Assembly: GCA_045862995.1 (NCBI GenBank)
Contig: BTVX01000016.1
Location: forward strand, 1-64,000
Direction: 5' to 3'
DNA: 64,000 nt
Source of the DNA: UBA2387 sp019454665
GTDB lineage: Bacteria > Armatimonadota > Fimbriimonadia > Fimbriimonadales > Fimbriimonadaceae
Shown here piece after piece: positions 29,890-38,024 of the stretch. Each line of letters begins with the position of its first letter. Position 1 is the first letter of the stretch. Below the pieces are notes generated by a model. It was not told where the DNA came from, did no database searches, and saw nothing but the letters and a program-made list of their open reading frames with translations. The translations under genes were made by a program, and so were the position numbers.

Positions 29890-31989
29890 CTAGGAAGCGA
29901 AGGGAACGGTTGCCGAGGCTTCCGGGGCGAGTTGCTCGCGCGGCGCGGAGACGACGGTCAGCGGCGACCAAGCGGCGGGGATGGGCAACGTCCGCTCGAC
30001 CAGAATCGAGACCTCGGCAGCGAACGTCGTCGGGTTGTGCATGTGGAGCCGACCCCCATCCCAATCCACGTCAAAGCGAACATGGTCGAACGCAACGGCT
30101 CGACGGCGCGACGTGTCCACATACACGCCGGGAATCTCGCGGGCGGTCAGAAGGGCGCTGATCGAAGACCAACAGTCCACGGCAAACCCCTCGCCGATGG
30201 GCGTATGGGGGGCCTCCCAATCGCATGTGTTGACGCGCTCGCAGCTGCCTCCGGGCAGCAGGTCGAAGAGCACGCGGCCGGGGCGCGAGAGGTATTGGGT
30301 CACTCCGCGAGCGATGGACTTGAGCAAATCCAGATAGAGCGGCTCGCCGGTGTGGCGATAGAGCCGCAACAGCGATTGGCCCGAGAGCGTGCAGATTCCC
30401 GGTGCGGAGTGCTTGTTCTGGGCGTTGGCCCAAACGCTTCCGCCCGTGCGGATTCCGGCGCGACCCAGGGTCGAGGCGGCAGGGAAGCGGTAGTCGTAGG
30501 GCATCACCCAAGTCGCGGCATGGGCGGCGACGCGCTCGGCTTGCGACCAGCGACCCGGGTCGCCCGTGGCCTCGCCCAGCAAGACCAGCGACTCGAGCAG
30601 GGCAAACGCCGATTCGCTATCGGGTGCTTGGGCGGCCTCGCCGGGACCACCATTAGTAAAACCCTGCCGCTCGAAGAGTGCAACCAATGCGTCCGCGGCG
30701 CGTCCGGCGCGGCCCACCCATTCGGGTTCGCCCAACGCCAAGGAGGCCTCGACATAGGCCGCAGGGATGATGGCTCCGCTCGTCGTATCGCCCGAGCGGA
30801 TCACGCCGGTGTCTTGCGCGACGAACATGCCGAACTGCCCGTGCCGCTCGAAGATGGCCCAAAGCACCTCCACCGCGCGGCGCAAGCCCGCGATCCAGGT
30901 TGCTGCGATAGGATGCCCGAGGGCTTGTTTGAGCCGCAAGGTCCTGGCCAGGAAGTAGGCCACATCGCCCGTCCGACGGATAAGGTGCCAGTCGTGGCCC
31001 CACGCCATGCCCACCATGTCGGTGTCGAACACGCCGTTGCGGCCGACGCTCCAGAACAGGCCGCTCGGGTGTTGCGCGGGGCCGCACACGAAGTCGAGCA
31101 TCCGCTCGACCCTCGGCCTCGTCAGCGGGTCCTCTTCGTGGGCCAACCCGAACATCTGGATGCCGCCACCGACCCACCCGGACTGCCAGCACCCATACTC
31201 CCACGAACCGTCGGAGAGCATGAAGTAGCCCTCCGCTTCGTTCCAGTAGTGCTCGTTGTGCTTGGCGACCAGAAGACGTTGAGCCGAAGAAAAGGGAAGG
31301 TCCTCCACTACGCTCCTTGTCCAAAACGCTTCCCAAATCCGAAGGAAGCAGGCCTCCCAATCGGGCTGACCCGCTGTGCGGGTCACGCTCAGCCGCGCGT
31401 TCAGGCGCGAGCCAAGCGGGGCGACAAACGCGCGATCGGGCGAGGCTTGGCCCCCATAGACGGTGCCCTCGCGCACCCCGGGAAACCAGATGGTCGCCGT
31501 TCCGCCCGCCTCGTCGGCCTCCATTCCGTTCGGTCCCCAATCGGTGCGTTCGTCGAACGCGATCCAGACGCCGTCATCGGGTCCGTGCCAGCCGAGTGCC
31601 GGGGCCGCTCCATCGCGGGCGAACAGCTGGAACCTGGGCAAGCCGGGCAACACAGCCGTCGTGACCGGAACGCCGACTCCAAGGTCTTCGGGTTCGCGCA
31701 GGATGCACGGGTACTCGAGCGGGCGCATGCGGAAGCGGTTGCCCGAATACACCGCTCCGGGAAAACACAAGGTGTCAAGCGACTCGGGCGGCACCAGAAA
31801 GCGGACGCCCAGCGAAATCCCGCCGCTCCCTTGTCGGAGCGCCTCGGCGCGCACCGTGTCGCCTTCCGCCGAAGCCCGCACCTGCCAACCCTCGGCTTCT
31901 AAGAGAGCGTCCGGCCATTCACCGGCGACCTCCGTCAACCGATGGTTGCCATCGTAGACGCGGAGCACCCATTGGCGGATGGGTTCCAT
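29890..31989 (-). CDS. large glycosidase-like protein, probable alpha/alpha-barrel, family not identified
   Basis: Protein of 699 residues without signal peptide. The first 230 residues look like a beta-rich domain (YSGNRFRMRPLEYPCIL, GWHGPDDGVWIAFDER). The middle (about 240-590) is rich in paired helices with Trp/Gly-rich loops (YGCWQSGWVGGG, VGMAWGHDWHLI, NAQNKHSAPG), as in (alpha/alpha)6-barrel glycoside hydrolases and lyases. A small beta domain closes it. I cannot name the family. ATG 31989 overlaps the stop of the SDR gene (TGATG), so the two are coupled. The frame stays open further upstream only as antisense or overlap of SDR. Confidence 0.6.
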   Translation of the reverse strand: MEPIRQWVLRVYDGNHRLTEVAGEWPDALLEAEGWQVRASAEGDTVRAEALRQGSGGISLGVRFLVPPESLDTLCFPGAVYSGNRFRMRPLEYPCILREPEDLGVGVPVTTAVLPGLPRFQLFARDGAAPALGWHGPDDGVWIAFDERTDWGPNGMEADEAGGTATIWFPGVREGTVYGGQASPDRAFVAPLGSRLNARLSVTRTAGQPDWEACFLRIWEAFWTRSVVEDLPFSSAQRLLVAKHNEHYWNEAEGYFMLSDGSWEYGCWQSGWVGGGIQMFGLAHEEDPLTRPRVERMLDFVCGPAQHPSGLFWSVGRNGVFDTDMVGMAWGHDWHLIRRTGDVAYFLARTLRLKQALGHPIAATWIAGLRRAVEVLWAIFERHGQFGMFVAQDTGVIRSGDTTSGAIIPAAYVEASLALGEPEWVGRAGRAADALVALFERQGFTNGGPGEAAQAPDSESAFALLESLVLLGEATGDPGRWSQAERVAAHAATWVMPYDYRFPAASTLGRAGIRTGGSVWANAQNKHSAPGICTLSGQSLLRLYRHTGEPLYLDLLKSIARGVTQYLSRPGRVLFDLLPGGSCERVNTCDWEAPHTPIGEGFAVDCWSSISALLTAREIPGVYVDTSRRRAVAFDHVRFDVDWDGGRLHMHNPTTFAAEVSILVERTLPIPAAWSPLTVVSAPREQLAPEASATVPFAS

Positions 31990-32729
31990 CAGATCGTCGC
32001 CATCACGCGCCCGCCGCAAACGGGCAGGTACGCGCCCGTGATGAAGCGCGCGTGGCCCGAGGCGAAGAACGCCACGGCTGCCGCGATGTCCTCTTCCGTT
32101 CCGTTCATGCGTAGCGGGACGGTTTCGCGGTAGGAGGCTTGGACGTCGTGGTCCATTGCGCGGATGCGGTCGCTCTGCATCCAGCCGGGCGCGACTTGGT
32201 TCACCGTGATGCCGCTCGGCCCGAGTTCCTTGGCCAACACGCGGACGATGCCATCCATGCCTCGCTTTCCGGCCACGTAGGCTCCCGAACCGGCGTCGGC
32301 AAGCATCGCGCACTCCGTGCTGATCGCGACGATGCGCCCGTAGCCCTTGTCCCGCATCGCGGGGGCGAACGTCTTGGCCAGCAGGACCAGATGCTCGACG
32401 CAAGACCGATACTGACTCTCGAAGTCGCTCATGTCCTGCTCGAGGATCGGCTTCCACGTGTACTGCACGACCGAGTTGGCGACGACGATATCGGGTCGCC
32501 AGATTCCGAGGGTCTCGTCCAACGCCGCGAACGATTCAGGTTGGGTGACGTCGAGCGGCAGGGCTTGGCCCCCAATTTCTTGGGCCACGGCTTCTGCGGC
32601 CTCGGGTGTTCGGTGGTAGGTAAGCGCAACGTCGGCACCGCAGGCAGCGAGCGTGCGGCAGATGCCTCTCCCAAGCTGGCCGCCGCCTCCGGTCACCAGC
32701 GCTCTTCGACCTTGGAGCTCGATCTTCAT
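31989..32729 (-). CDS. short-chain dehydrogenase/reductase
   Basis: Classical SDR of 246 residues, an NAD(P)-dependent oxidoreductase. The cofactor loop TGGGGQLGRG is at about 14-23, the catalytic Ser is in AISTECAM, and the YxxxK pair is in YVAGKRG. The C terminus (ITGAYLPVCGG) matches the family. The organisation with a glycosidase-like protein, a dioxygenase and an ABC importer suggests a sugar or sugar-acid substrate rather than a fatty-acid role, but this is inference. It is first in a two-gene minus operon, divergent from the dioxygenase, with an operator-like palindrome between. Confidence 0.85.
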   Translation of the reverse strand: MKIELQGRRALVTGGGGQLGRGICRTLAACGADVALTYHRTPEAAEAVAQEIGGQALPLDVTQPESFAALDETLGIWRPDIVVANSVVQYTWKPILEQDMSDFESQYRSCVEHLVLLAKTFAPAMRDKGYGRIVAISTECAMLADAGSGAYVAGKRGMDGIVRVLAKELGPSGITVNQVAPGWMQSDRIRAMDHDVQASYRETVPLRMNGTEEDIAAAVAFFASGHARFITGAYLPVCGGRVMATI

Positions 32730-32785
32730 CGGTGCGGGATCATACCGTTCTCGCGGTGTGTTCGGGAGGTTCCCGTCAAAGGGTC

Positions 32786-32814
32786 TTGCATTCAACGAAA
32801 GATTGTTGTACAGT
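32786..32814 (+). promoter_or_regulatory. putative promoter of the second dioxygenase gene
   Basis: TTGCAT (32786-32791) and TACAGT (32809-32814), spacer 17 bases. The LacI-type palindrome at 32828-32847 begins 13 bases after the -10, where a repressor would block initiation. Confidence 0.5.
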
Positions 32815-32827
32815 GAGCGGGTGCTCT

Positions 32828-32847
32828 TTGAGCAAACGATTGTCCAA
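32828..32847. promoter_or_regulatory. predicted LacI-family operator
   Basis: A 20-bp imperfect palindrome of the form TTGnnCAAnCGnTTGnnCAA centred on CG (actual sequence TTGAGCAAACGATTGTCCAA). The central CG and dyad half-sites are typical of LacI-family operators. A close match to one half (TTGAACAAACGATT, reverse strand) lies at 40613-40632 in front of the only lacI-type gene in the window. Confidence 0.5.
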
Positions 32848-32861
32848 CGACACCGAAGCCT

Positions 32862-33686
32862 ATGACGACCCTTGACGCGACCGCGAGCGACCTGATCTCC
32901 GCCCACGACCGCGAGGCCTTCCTTGAGAACGGCTTCCACATCATCCGGGGCGGGTTGACGCCCGACCGGGCCAAGCTGTACCGTGCGGCTCTGGTCGAGA
33001 TTCTCAAGACCGACCCATCCCATCCGTACGCATCCCGGTTCATGGAGGCCCAGATTCCTGGTGCGCCGCCGACGGAGGAGAATCCATATGGACGCTGGGC
33101 CGGGTTCGACCTGCCGCTTTTCCACGACCTGTTCTACGATTTCATCTTCGAACCGAAGATCGCTCTGAGCCTTGCCGGCCTGTTGGGCGGCGATGTGAAC
33201 CTGTACGAAACGGGGTGCGTGGCCAAGGTGCCCGGATTCCCCGGCAACTACCGCGACTGGCACCAGGACTCCGAGTGCAGCGACCCGCAGTCGAACGAGT
33301 TCAACGTGACGGTCATCACCTATCTCGACGAGATGGACGGGTCGTCGGGCGTGACGGCCGTGGTCCCCGGAACGCACCGGCTGGGAGCGTTGCCGCACGT
33401 CGTCCCGACGGAGACTTACACCAGCGGGGCGCGCGAGGTCGCCGACAAGGCGAAGTACGACGCCAAGGCCCACTACCCGTCGGTCTCGCCGGGGGACACG
33501 ATCGTGTTCTTCGGCCGCCTGGTCCACAAATCGGCATCCAACGATTCAGACAAGGACCGTATGAGTCTGGCGTACAACTATATGCGCACCGACACGTTCG
33601 ACCTCAAGGAGATCGCACGGTGGATCGGCGCGGGAACACCCGTCGTCCGCAACGGCAGGCTCTATCGGCCCAGCACGCTTTTTTGA
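32862..33686 (+). CDS. phytanoyl-CoA dioxygenase family protein
   Basis: Fe(II)/2-oxoglutarate oxygenase of 274 residues. Iron ligands are His 134 and Asp 136 in DWHQDSE and His 222 in RLVHKSASN; an Arg/Lys near the latter would bind 2-oxoglutarate. It is only distantly similar to the one at 18621 (different spacing and flanks), so the two are separate members rather than recent copies. Divergent from the SDR/glycosidase-like operon, with a LacI-type operator just upstream, it is probably part of the carbohydrate regulon. Possible substrates are sugar- or polyol-derived, but this is not shown. Confidence 0.83.
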   Translation: MTTLDATASDLISAHDREAFLENGFHIIRGGLTPDRAKLYRAALVEILKTDPSHPYASRFMEAQIPGAPPTEENPYGRWAGFDLPLFHDLFYDFIFEPKIALSLAGLLGGDVNLYETGCVAKVPGFPGNYRDWHQDSECSDPQSNEFNVTVITYLDEMDGSSGVTAVVPGTHRLGALPHVVPTETYTSGAREVADKAKYDAKAHYPSVSPGDTIVFFGRLVHKSASNDSDKDRMSLAYNYMRTDTFDLKEIARWIGAGTPVVRNGRLYRPSTLF

Positions 33687-33730
33687 ACGCAACCGTTCCT
33701 TTGCCCATGACCAACGGAGGTCTCTAGATC

Positions 33731-34600
33731 ATGAACCACTCAAGCACCCGACGCCCCCGCGGCTTCACCCTCATCGAACTTCTCGTCGTCATCGCCATCA
33801 TCGCGATCCTGGCGGCCATGCTGTTCCCCGTCTACGCCCAAGCCAAGACTGCGGCGAAGAAGGCCACCTCGATTTCGAACGGCAAGCAGATCAGCCTCGG
33901 CTTGATCATGTATTCCGCGGACTACGACGACCAGTTCCCCATGCTCGAGCATGGAACGCCCTACTCCTTCGTCGCGACGTGGCCCCAACTGACGATCCCC
34001 TACATCAAGAGTTGGGAAATGTTCCGCGACCCCACCGACGGCTCGGCCAACGACGGCACGTACATCGCCAACTGGGGTCTGCCGAATCCGCCGGCTCAGC
34101 GCGACCTTGAAACGGCTCGCGGTTACGGCAGCAACTACGGCTACAACTACGCGTTCCTGGCTCCGGGCGTGAACGTGGGCGGCACCGACATCTACGGCGG
34201 CGGCAAGTCCCAGTCGCAGATCGCCGAGGTGGCCAACACGGTCATGCTCGTTGACGGTACGACGTGGGGCGCTGCCGGCAATCCCCCGAACTGCAGCACC
34301 TCGGGCGGCGGCTGGTACTCGGTGGACGCGCCGGCGATCCTCGATGCCGCTGGCAACAACTACTCGACGACCACCCTGTACTTCTACGGCTGGTTCTTCG
34401 ATCCGAGCCATGGATGCTCGTGGCAGCGCTACGGCGGCGCCTATCCGCGCTACAACGGCAAGTTCAACGTGTCGTGGACGGATGGCCACGTGACGACCCG
34501 CGAACCGCTCTCGCTCTTCCGAGGCGTCCAGTACGACATCCCGACGCCGCAGTTCAGCCGCGTCGTCGACAAGACCGTGTACGTTTGGGACCTCGAATGA
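33731..34600 (+). CDS. H-X9-DG type pseudopilin (prepilin-type N-terminal cleavage/methylation protein)
   Basis: Protein of 289 residues. The short basic leader ends in PRG, then FTLIELLVVIAIIAILAAML is the canonical pseudopilin helix with Glu at mature position 5. The C-terminal domain has the family's NGKQISLGLIMYSADYDDQFP and WTDGHV segments. GGAGG lies 8 bases before ATG 33731. Such proteins occur in many copies in Armatimonadota and Planctomycetota and are thought to belong to surface or secretion structures. It is followed, with ATGA overlap, by a small lipoprotein gene. Confidence 0.88.
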   Translation: MNHSSTRRPRGFTLIELLVVIAIIAILAAMLFPVYAQAKTAAKKATSISNGKQISLGLIMYSADYDDQFPMLEHGTPYSFVATWPQLTIPYIKSWEMFRDPTDGSANDGTYIANWGLPNPPAQRDLETARGYGSNYGYNYAFLAPGVNVGGTDIYGGGKSQSQIAEVANTVMLVDGTTWGAAGNPPNCSTSGGGWYSVDAPAILDAAGNNYSTTTLYFYGWFFDPSHGCSWQRYGGAYPRYNGKFNVSWTDGHVTTREPLSLFRGVQYDIPTPQFSRVVDKTVYVWDLE

Positions 34601-34788
34601 GACGCGTGGCCTTGTTCTGGATCGCGGCGGTTTGTCTGGTCGGATGTCGCGGCGGCGATACGCCTCCGATGACCACGGAGCAACTGTCCCAAGACCAGAT
34701 CGCCAAGGACAACGCGCCGCCTCCCGCCGAAGGGTCGTTCAACCGCCCCCAAGGCAATCCCAACGCACCCTATCAGCCTCGTCGCTGA
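34597..34788 (+). CDS. small lipoprotein
   Basis: 63 residues. A type II signal peptide (RRVALFWIAAVCLVGC) carries an LVGC lipobox; the mature peptide of about 47 residues is hydrophilic, Pro/Asn/Gln-rich and probably unstructured. Its ATG overlaps the pseudopilin stop (ATGA), and a strong terminator follows, so the two genes form one unit. A partner role for the pseudopilin is suggested by this coupling only. Confidence 0.7.
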   Translation: MRRVALFWIAAVCLVGCRGGDTPPMTTEQLSQDQIAKDNAPPPAEGSFNRPQGNPNAPYQPRR

Positions 34789-34800
34789 GGGGTCTGCGAA

Positions 34801-34828
34801 CGGCCCGGAACCGACTGGTTCCGGGCCG
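34801..34828. terminator. bidirectional terminator hairpin
   Basis: A perfect 12-bp stem (CGGCCCGGAACC at 34801-34812 with its complement at 34817-34828), loop GACT, then ATTTCATTTG on the + strand. It separates the pseudopilin/lipoprotein genes from the convergent ABC operon, whose last stop is at 34832. Confidence 0.8.
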
Positions 34829-34831
34829 ATT

Positions 34832-35656
34832 TCATTTGCCGCTGGTGAGCGTGATGCCCTTGACGAAGTACCGCTGTCCCACCAGGAAGATGGCCAGTAT
34901 CGGGAGGAAAGTGATCAGCGTCGCGGCCATCAGCAAGTGCCACTGGGTGCCCCGCATGCTCTGGAACGTTCGCAGACCCAATTCGAGCGGCATCAGGTTT
35001 CGGTCGTTGATGTAAAGGAGCGGGCCCAGAAAGTCGGTCCAGGAGGCGACGAACGTCAGCGTGCCGACGGTGGCCAGGGCCGGTCCCGCGCAGGGGAGCA
35101 CCACGCGCCAGAAGATCGTGGCGTGCCCCGCCCCATCCAGCCGCGCGGCTTCGTCGTATTCGCGCGGAATGCTCTTGAAGAACTGCCGCAGCAGGAACAC
35201 GTTGAACGCGCCGCCGCCCAGCCACGCCGGCACCCAGAGCGGGAGTTGCGTGTTCACCCAACCGATCTTGGCGAACAGGATGTACGTCGGCACGATGGTG
35301 ACGACTCCCGGCAGCATCACGGTGGCCAGCATGACGAGGAACAGCCGGTCGCGTTCGGGAAACTCGACGCGGGCGAACGCATAGGCGGCGAGCGAAGCGG
35401 TCAGGATCGTGCCGAGGGTCCCCAACGTGGCGATGATCGCGCTGTTCAGGAACAGCCTCCCGAACCGCACCTCTTCCGAGGTCAGCACCGCCTTCAGATT
35501 GTCCAGAGTCGGCTGCCGGGGCCACTCCCACGAGCCCGATGAGGCAAGCTCCTGAGGCGTCTTGAGGGCCATGGTAAGCATCGCGTAGAGGGGGCTCATG
35601 AACAGCACCACTCCGGCGACCAGCGCCAGCACGGTCAGCACGGTCCGGACGTTCAT
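34832..35656 (-). CDS. carbohydrate ABC transporter permease (MalG/CUT1 type)
   Basis: Inner-membrane permease of 274 residues with six predicted helices. The cytoplasmic EAA loop that contacts the ATPase is YDEAARLDGAGHATIFWRVV. The C-terminal VGQRYFVKGITLTSGK is typical of MalG-type permeases. ATG 35656 overlaps the stop of the fused binding-protein/permease gene by four bases. No ATPase gene is in the operon; many CUT1 importers share a MsmX/UgpC-type ATPase encoded elsewhere. A terminator lies immediately after it. Confidence 0.9.
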   Translation of the reverse strand: MNVRTVLTVLALVAGVVLFMSPLYAMLTMALKTPQELASSGSWEWPRQPTLDNLKAVLTSEEVRFGRLFLNSAIIATLGTLGTILTASLAAYAFARVEFPERDRLFLVMLATVMLPGVVTIVPTYILFAKIGWVNTQLPLWVPAWLGGGAFNVFLLRQFFKSIPREYDEAARLDGAGHATIFWRVVLPCAGPALATVGTLTFVASWTDFLGPLLYINDRNLMPLELGLRTFQSMRGTQWHLLMAATLITFLPILAIFLVGQRYFVKGITLTSGK

Positions 35657-38022
35657 CGCGCATCCCCCTCGTAGTGCACCCATCGCTTGCCGACCTGGAA
35701 CTGGATCACCGTGAGCACCATGATGATCGCGAACAGGATCCAAGCCAGAGCCGAGGCGTACCCGAGCTTCAGCGACTTGAAGCCTTGCAGATAGAGGTGG
35801 AGCATCGCGAACATCGTCGCGTTGTTCGGCCCGCCTTGGGTCATCACAAACGACTGGGTGAACGTTTGAAGCGCCCCGATCGTGCCGGTCACGAGCGTGA
35901 AGAACAATGTCGGCGAAAGCAGAGGCAGGGTGATGCGCCGGAACACCGTCCACGTTCCTGCGCCATCGAGTTTGGCCGCTTCGTAGTAGGTCTCCGAGAT
36001 GCCCTTGAGCCCGGCAAGGAAGAGAATCGTTCCGCCCCCCGCGCCCCAGAGGCCCATCAGAACGAACGCCGGTATGACCGTGGACTCGGTGGCTAGCCAG
36101 TTGATGGGCTCGCCGGGCTGGCCGCCCCAATGAGACAACGCGCCGCCCACGCCGAGAAGCCCTGACGCCCCATCGGGCCAGTAGAGCACTCGGTTCAGGA
36201 TGCCCGACTCGGGGTTGAACACGCGAAGCCAGATCAAGGATGCCGCGACGCCGCTGACCAGGCTGGGAAGGTAGTAGCACGCCCGGTAGAGGGCGATGCC
36301 GCGCACGTTCTGGTTGAGCAACAACGCCAAGACCAACGCGAAAGCCACGTTGAGCGGCACGCTCAGCACGGCATAGCGGAGGGTCACCTCGAGCGATTTG
36401 GCGAACACGGGGTCCACGGTGAACGCGTCCGTGTAGTTCCCAACGCCTCGCCAAAGCGCGGGTCGGATGTTGTCGGCGCTGGCCAGCGACAGGAAGAACG
36501 AGAACAGGATCGGGCCCAACGTGAACCCGCCCAAACCCAGTACCAGCGGAGTCAGGAACCACCAAGCGGACCTTCGATCGAGCCGTTGTCGAGGGCTGAG
36601 CTTCGTCCGAAACCCCGGCGCGGCCACCCACCCGACCAAGGCCGCCGCCAGGGCCGCGCCGCAGACCAGGGCCGGGATCGTGGGGAACGGGTCGCGGGGG
36701 AGATTGCGGCGCGAGGCGTCGAGGCGCATCTGTCCTTCGCGGGCGACTCGCTCCATGGTCTCGCGCGGAGGCCTCGTGCCGCTGAGAATGTCGAACGCGG
36801 CGGCATCGAGGTACAGGCGGGTCTCCTCGAAGTACTCCGGCGTTTGATCGAACCGCATGGCCAAGGCGGCTCGGTCCGCGACGATCAGGTTCGCCGGGAC
36901 TCGCTCGCTCGGCGGAGCATCTTCAGCGGGGAGCCATACGCCCGGGGTCAGGGCGAGCTTGCGGTTGGCGGGTTGCATGCCGGTCTTCGCGAACGCACGC
37001 TGGCCGGGCTCGCCGCTCATCCACCGAGCGAAGGCTACGGCAGCCTCGCGGTGCTTGCTCTTGGCAAACACGACGGTGCCGCCCGCGTCGGTCGCGGTCA
37101 CGGGTTCGCGGCCTTCGAAGCTTGGGAAGAGGGCCAAGTCCCACCGGAAGCCCGCGTTCGCCATGTCGCGGCGCAGCCGCCCCGCATCGGCCGCCCATGT
37201 GGCCAGCATGGCGATGCGGCCTTTGACGAACTCGTCGTAGGCGGAAGCCTGGGCGACCGACTCCAACTGATACCAAGACGGAATCCAGTTGTGCTTGAGG
37301 ATGGCCTCGGCGGCGAACTCGGTCAGTCGCACCACTTCGGGGTCGTCGGCGGTGATGGTGGTCGGCTCGGCGTTGTCGTCCCACAGGCTCAGACCGCGCG
37401 AGTTGAGCAGCAGGTACAAGAACATCTGCGGCCATGCGGGCGCAAACGCCCACTGCGTGGTCTTGCCGTCCACGCCCCGCTCGGTGAGCTCGCGCAACAC
37501 CCAGGTGAAGCACCGCTCCCGGAGCGCGTCACGGGGTTCGTAAGCCCAAGACCAATCTCTCGGCGGGTACGGCACGCCCGCTCGGTCGAACAGGTCCTTG
37601 TTGTAGAACACCAAGCCAAACGGAGCGACGTCGCGCGGCAATCCATAGAGCTTGCCGCCCGTCCGGAAGAAGCCGACGACGTTGGCGTAGTAGTCGCTCA
37701 ACGGGAAGTCGCCCAGATGGTCGTCAAGCGGCAGAAGCGCTCCACGCACGGCAAACTGTGGGACGAGAGCGACGTTCATCCACGCCACATCCGGTCCGAC
37801 TCCAGCCGCCAACTGGGTGAGCAGCTTCATGGAGTACTCGTCGGTCGTAGGCTCGATCTGCACCCGAATGTCGGGGTGCGCCCGCTCGAACGCCTCGACC
37901 ACGGCTTGGACCACGGGGAGGGTCTCCGAACCATCCATGCAAGCGTAGCGGATCGTCACGGGCTCCGCCCAAGCCACCGCCGACACCAGTGAGGCAACGG
38001 CGGCAAGGAGCGGGCGAACCAT
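35653..38022 (-). CDS. fused ABC sugar-binding protein and permease (CUT1)
   Basis: A single 789-residue chain. Residues 1-19 are a Sec signal peptide; about 20-440 is an extracellular solute-binding protein of the family-1 sugar type (VVEAFERAHPDIRVQIEP, AAGVGPDVAWMN, PRDVAPFGLVFYNKDLF). A linker and a hydrophobic helix (about 455-485) lead into a MalF-type permease (about 490-789) with the EAA loop YYEAAKLDGAGTWTVFRRIT. Binding protein and permease are normally separate genes in this transporter class. No stop or frameshift is visible at the junction (about 36600), so the fusion looks real. The gene follows the GH39-like gene after two bases and overlaps the second permease. Confidence 0.88.
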   Translation of the reverse strand: MVRPLLAAVASLVSAVAWAEPVTIRYACMDGSETLPVVQAVVEAFERAHPDIRVQIEPTTDEYSMKLLTQLAAGVGPDVAWMNVALVPQFAVRGALLPLDDHLGDFPLSDYYANVVGFFRTGGKLYGLPRDVAPFGLVFYNKDLFDRAGVPYPPRDWSWAYEPRDALRERCFTWVLRELTERGVDGKTTQWAFAPAWPQMFLYLLLNSRGLSLWDDNAEPTTITADDPEVVRLTEFAAEAILKHNWIPSWYQLESVAQASAYDEFVKGRIAMLATWAADAGRLRRDMANAGFRWDLALFPSFEGREPVTATDAGGTVVFAKSKHREAAVAFARWMSGEPGQRAFAKTGMQPANRKLALTPGVWLPAEDAPPSERVPANLIVADRAALAMRFDQTPEYFEETRLYLDAAAFDILSGTRPPRETMERVAREGQMRLDASRRNLPRDPFPTIPALVCGAALAAALVGWVAAPGFRTKLSPRQRLDRRSAWWFLTPLVLGLGGFTLGPILFSFFLSLASADNIRPALWRGVGNYTDAFTVDPVFAKSLEVTLRYAVLSVPLNVAFALVLALLLNQNVRGIALYRACYYLPSLVSGVAASLIWLRVFNPESGILNRVLYWPDGASGLLGVGGALSHWGGQPGEPINWLATESTVIPAFVLMGLWGAGGGTILFLAGLKGISETYYEAAKLDGAGTWTVFRRITLPLLSPTLFFTLVTGTIGALQTFTQSFVMTQGGPNNATMFAMLHLYLQGFKSLKLGYASALAWILFAIIMVLTVIQFQVGKRWVHYEGDAR

Positions 38023-38024
38023 GG

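Noticed and set aside
33685..33698. GAACG-CAAC-CGTTC inverted repeat after the second dioxygenase gene, considered as another LacI operator
   Set aside because: The arms are only 5 bp and the spacing does not match the TTGnnCAAnCGnTTGnnCAA site.
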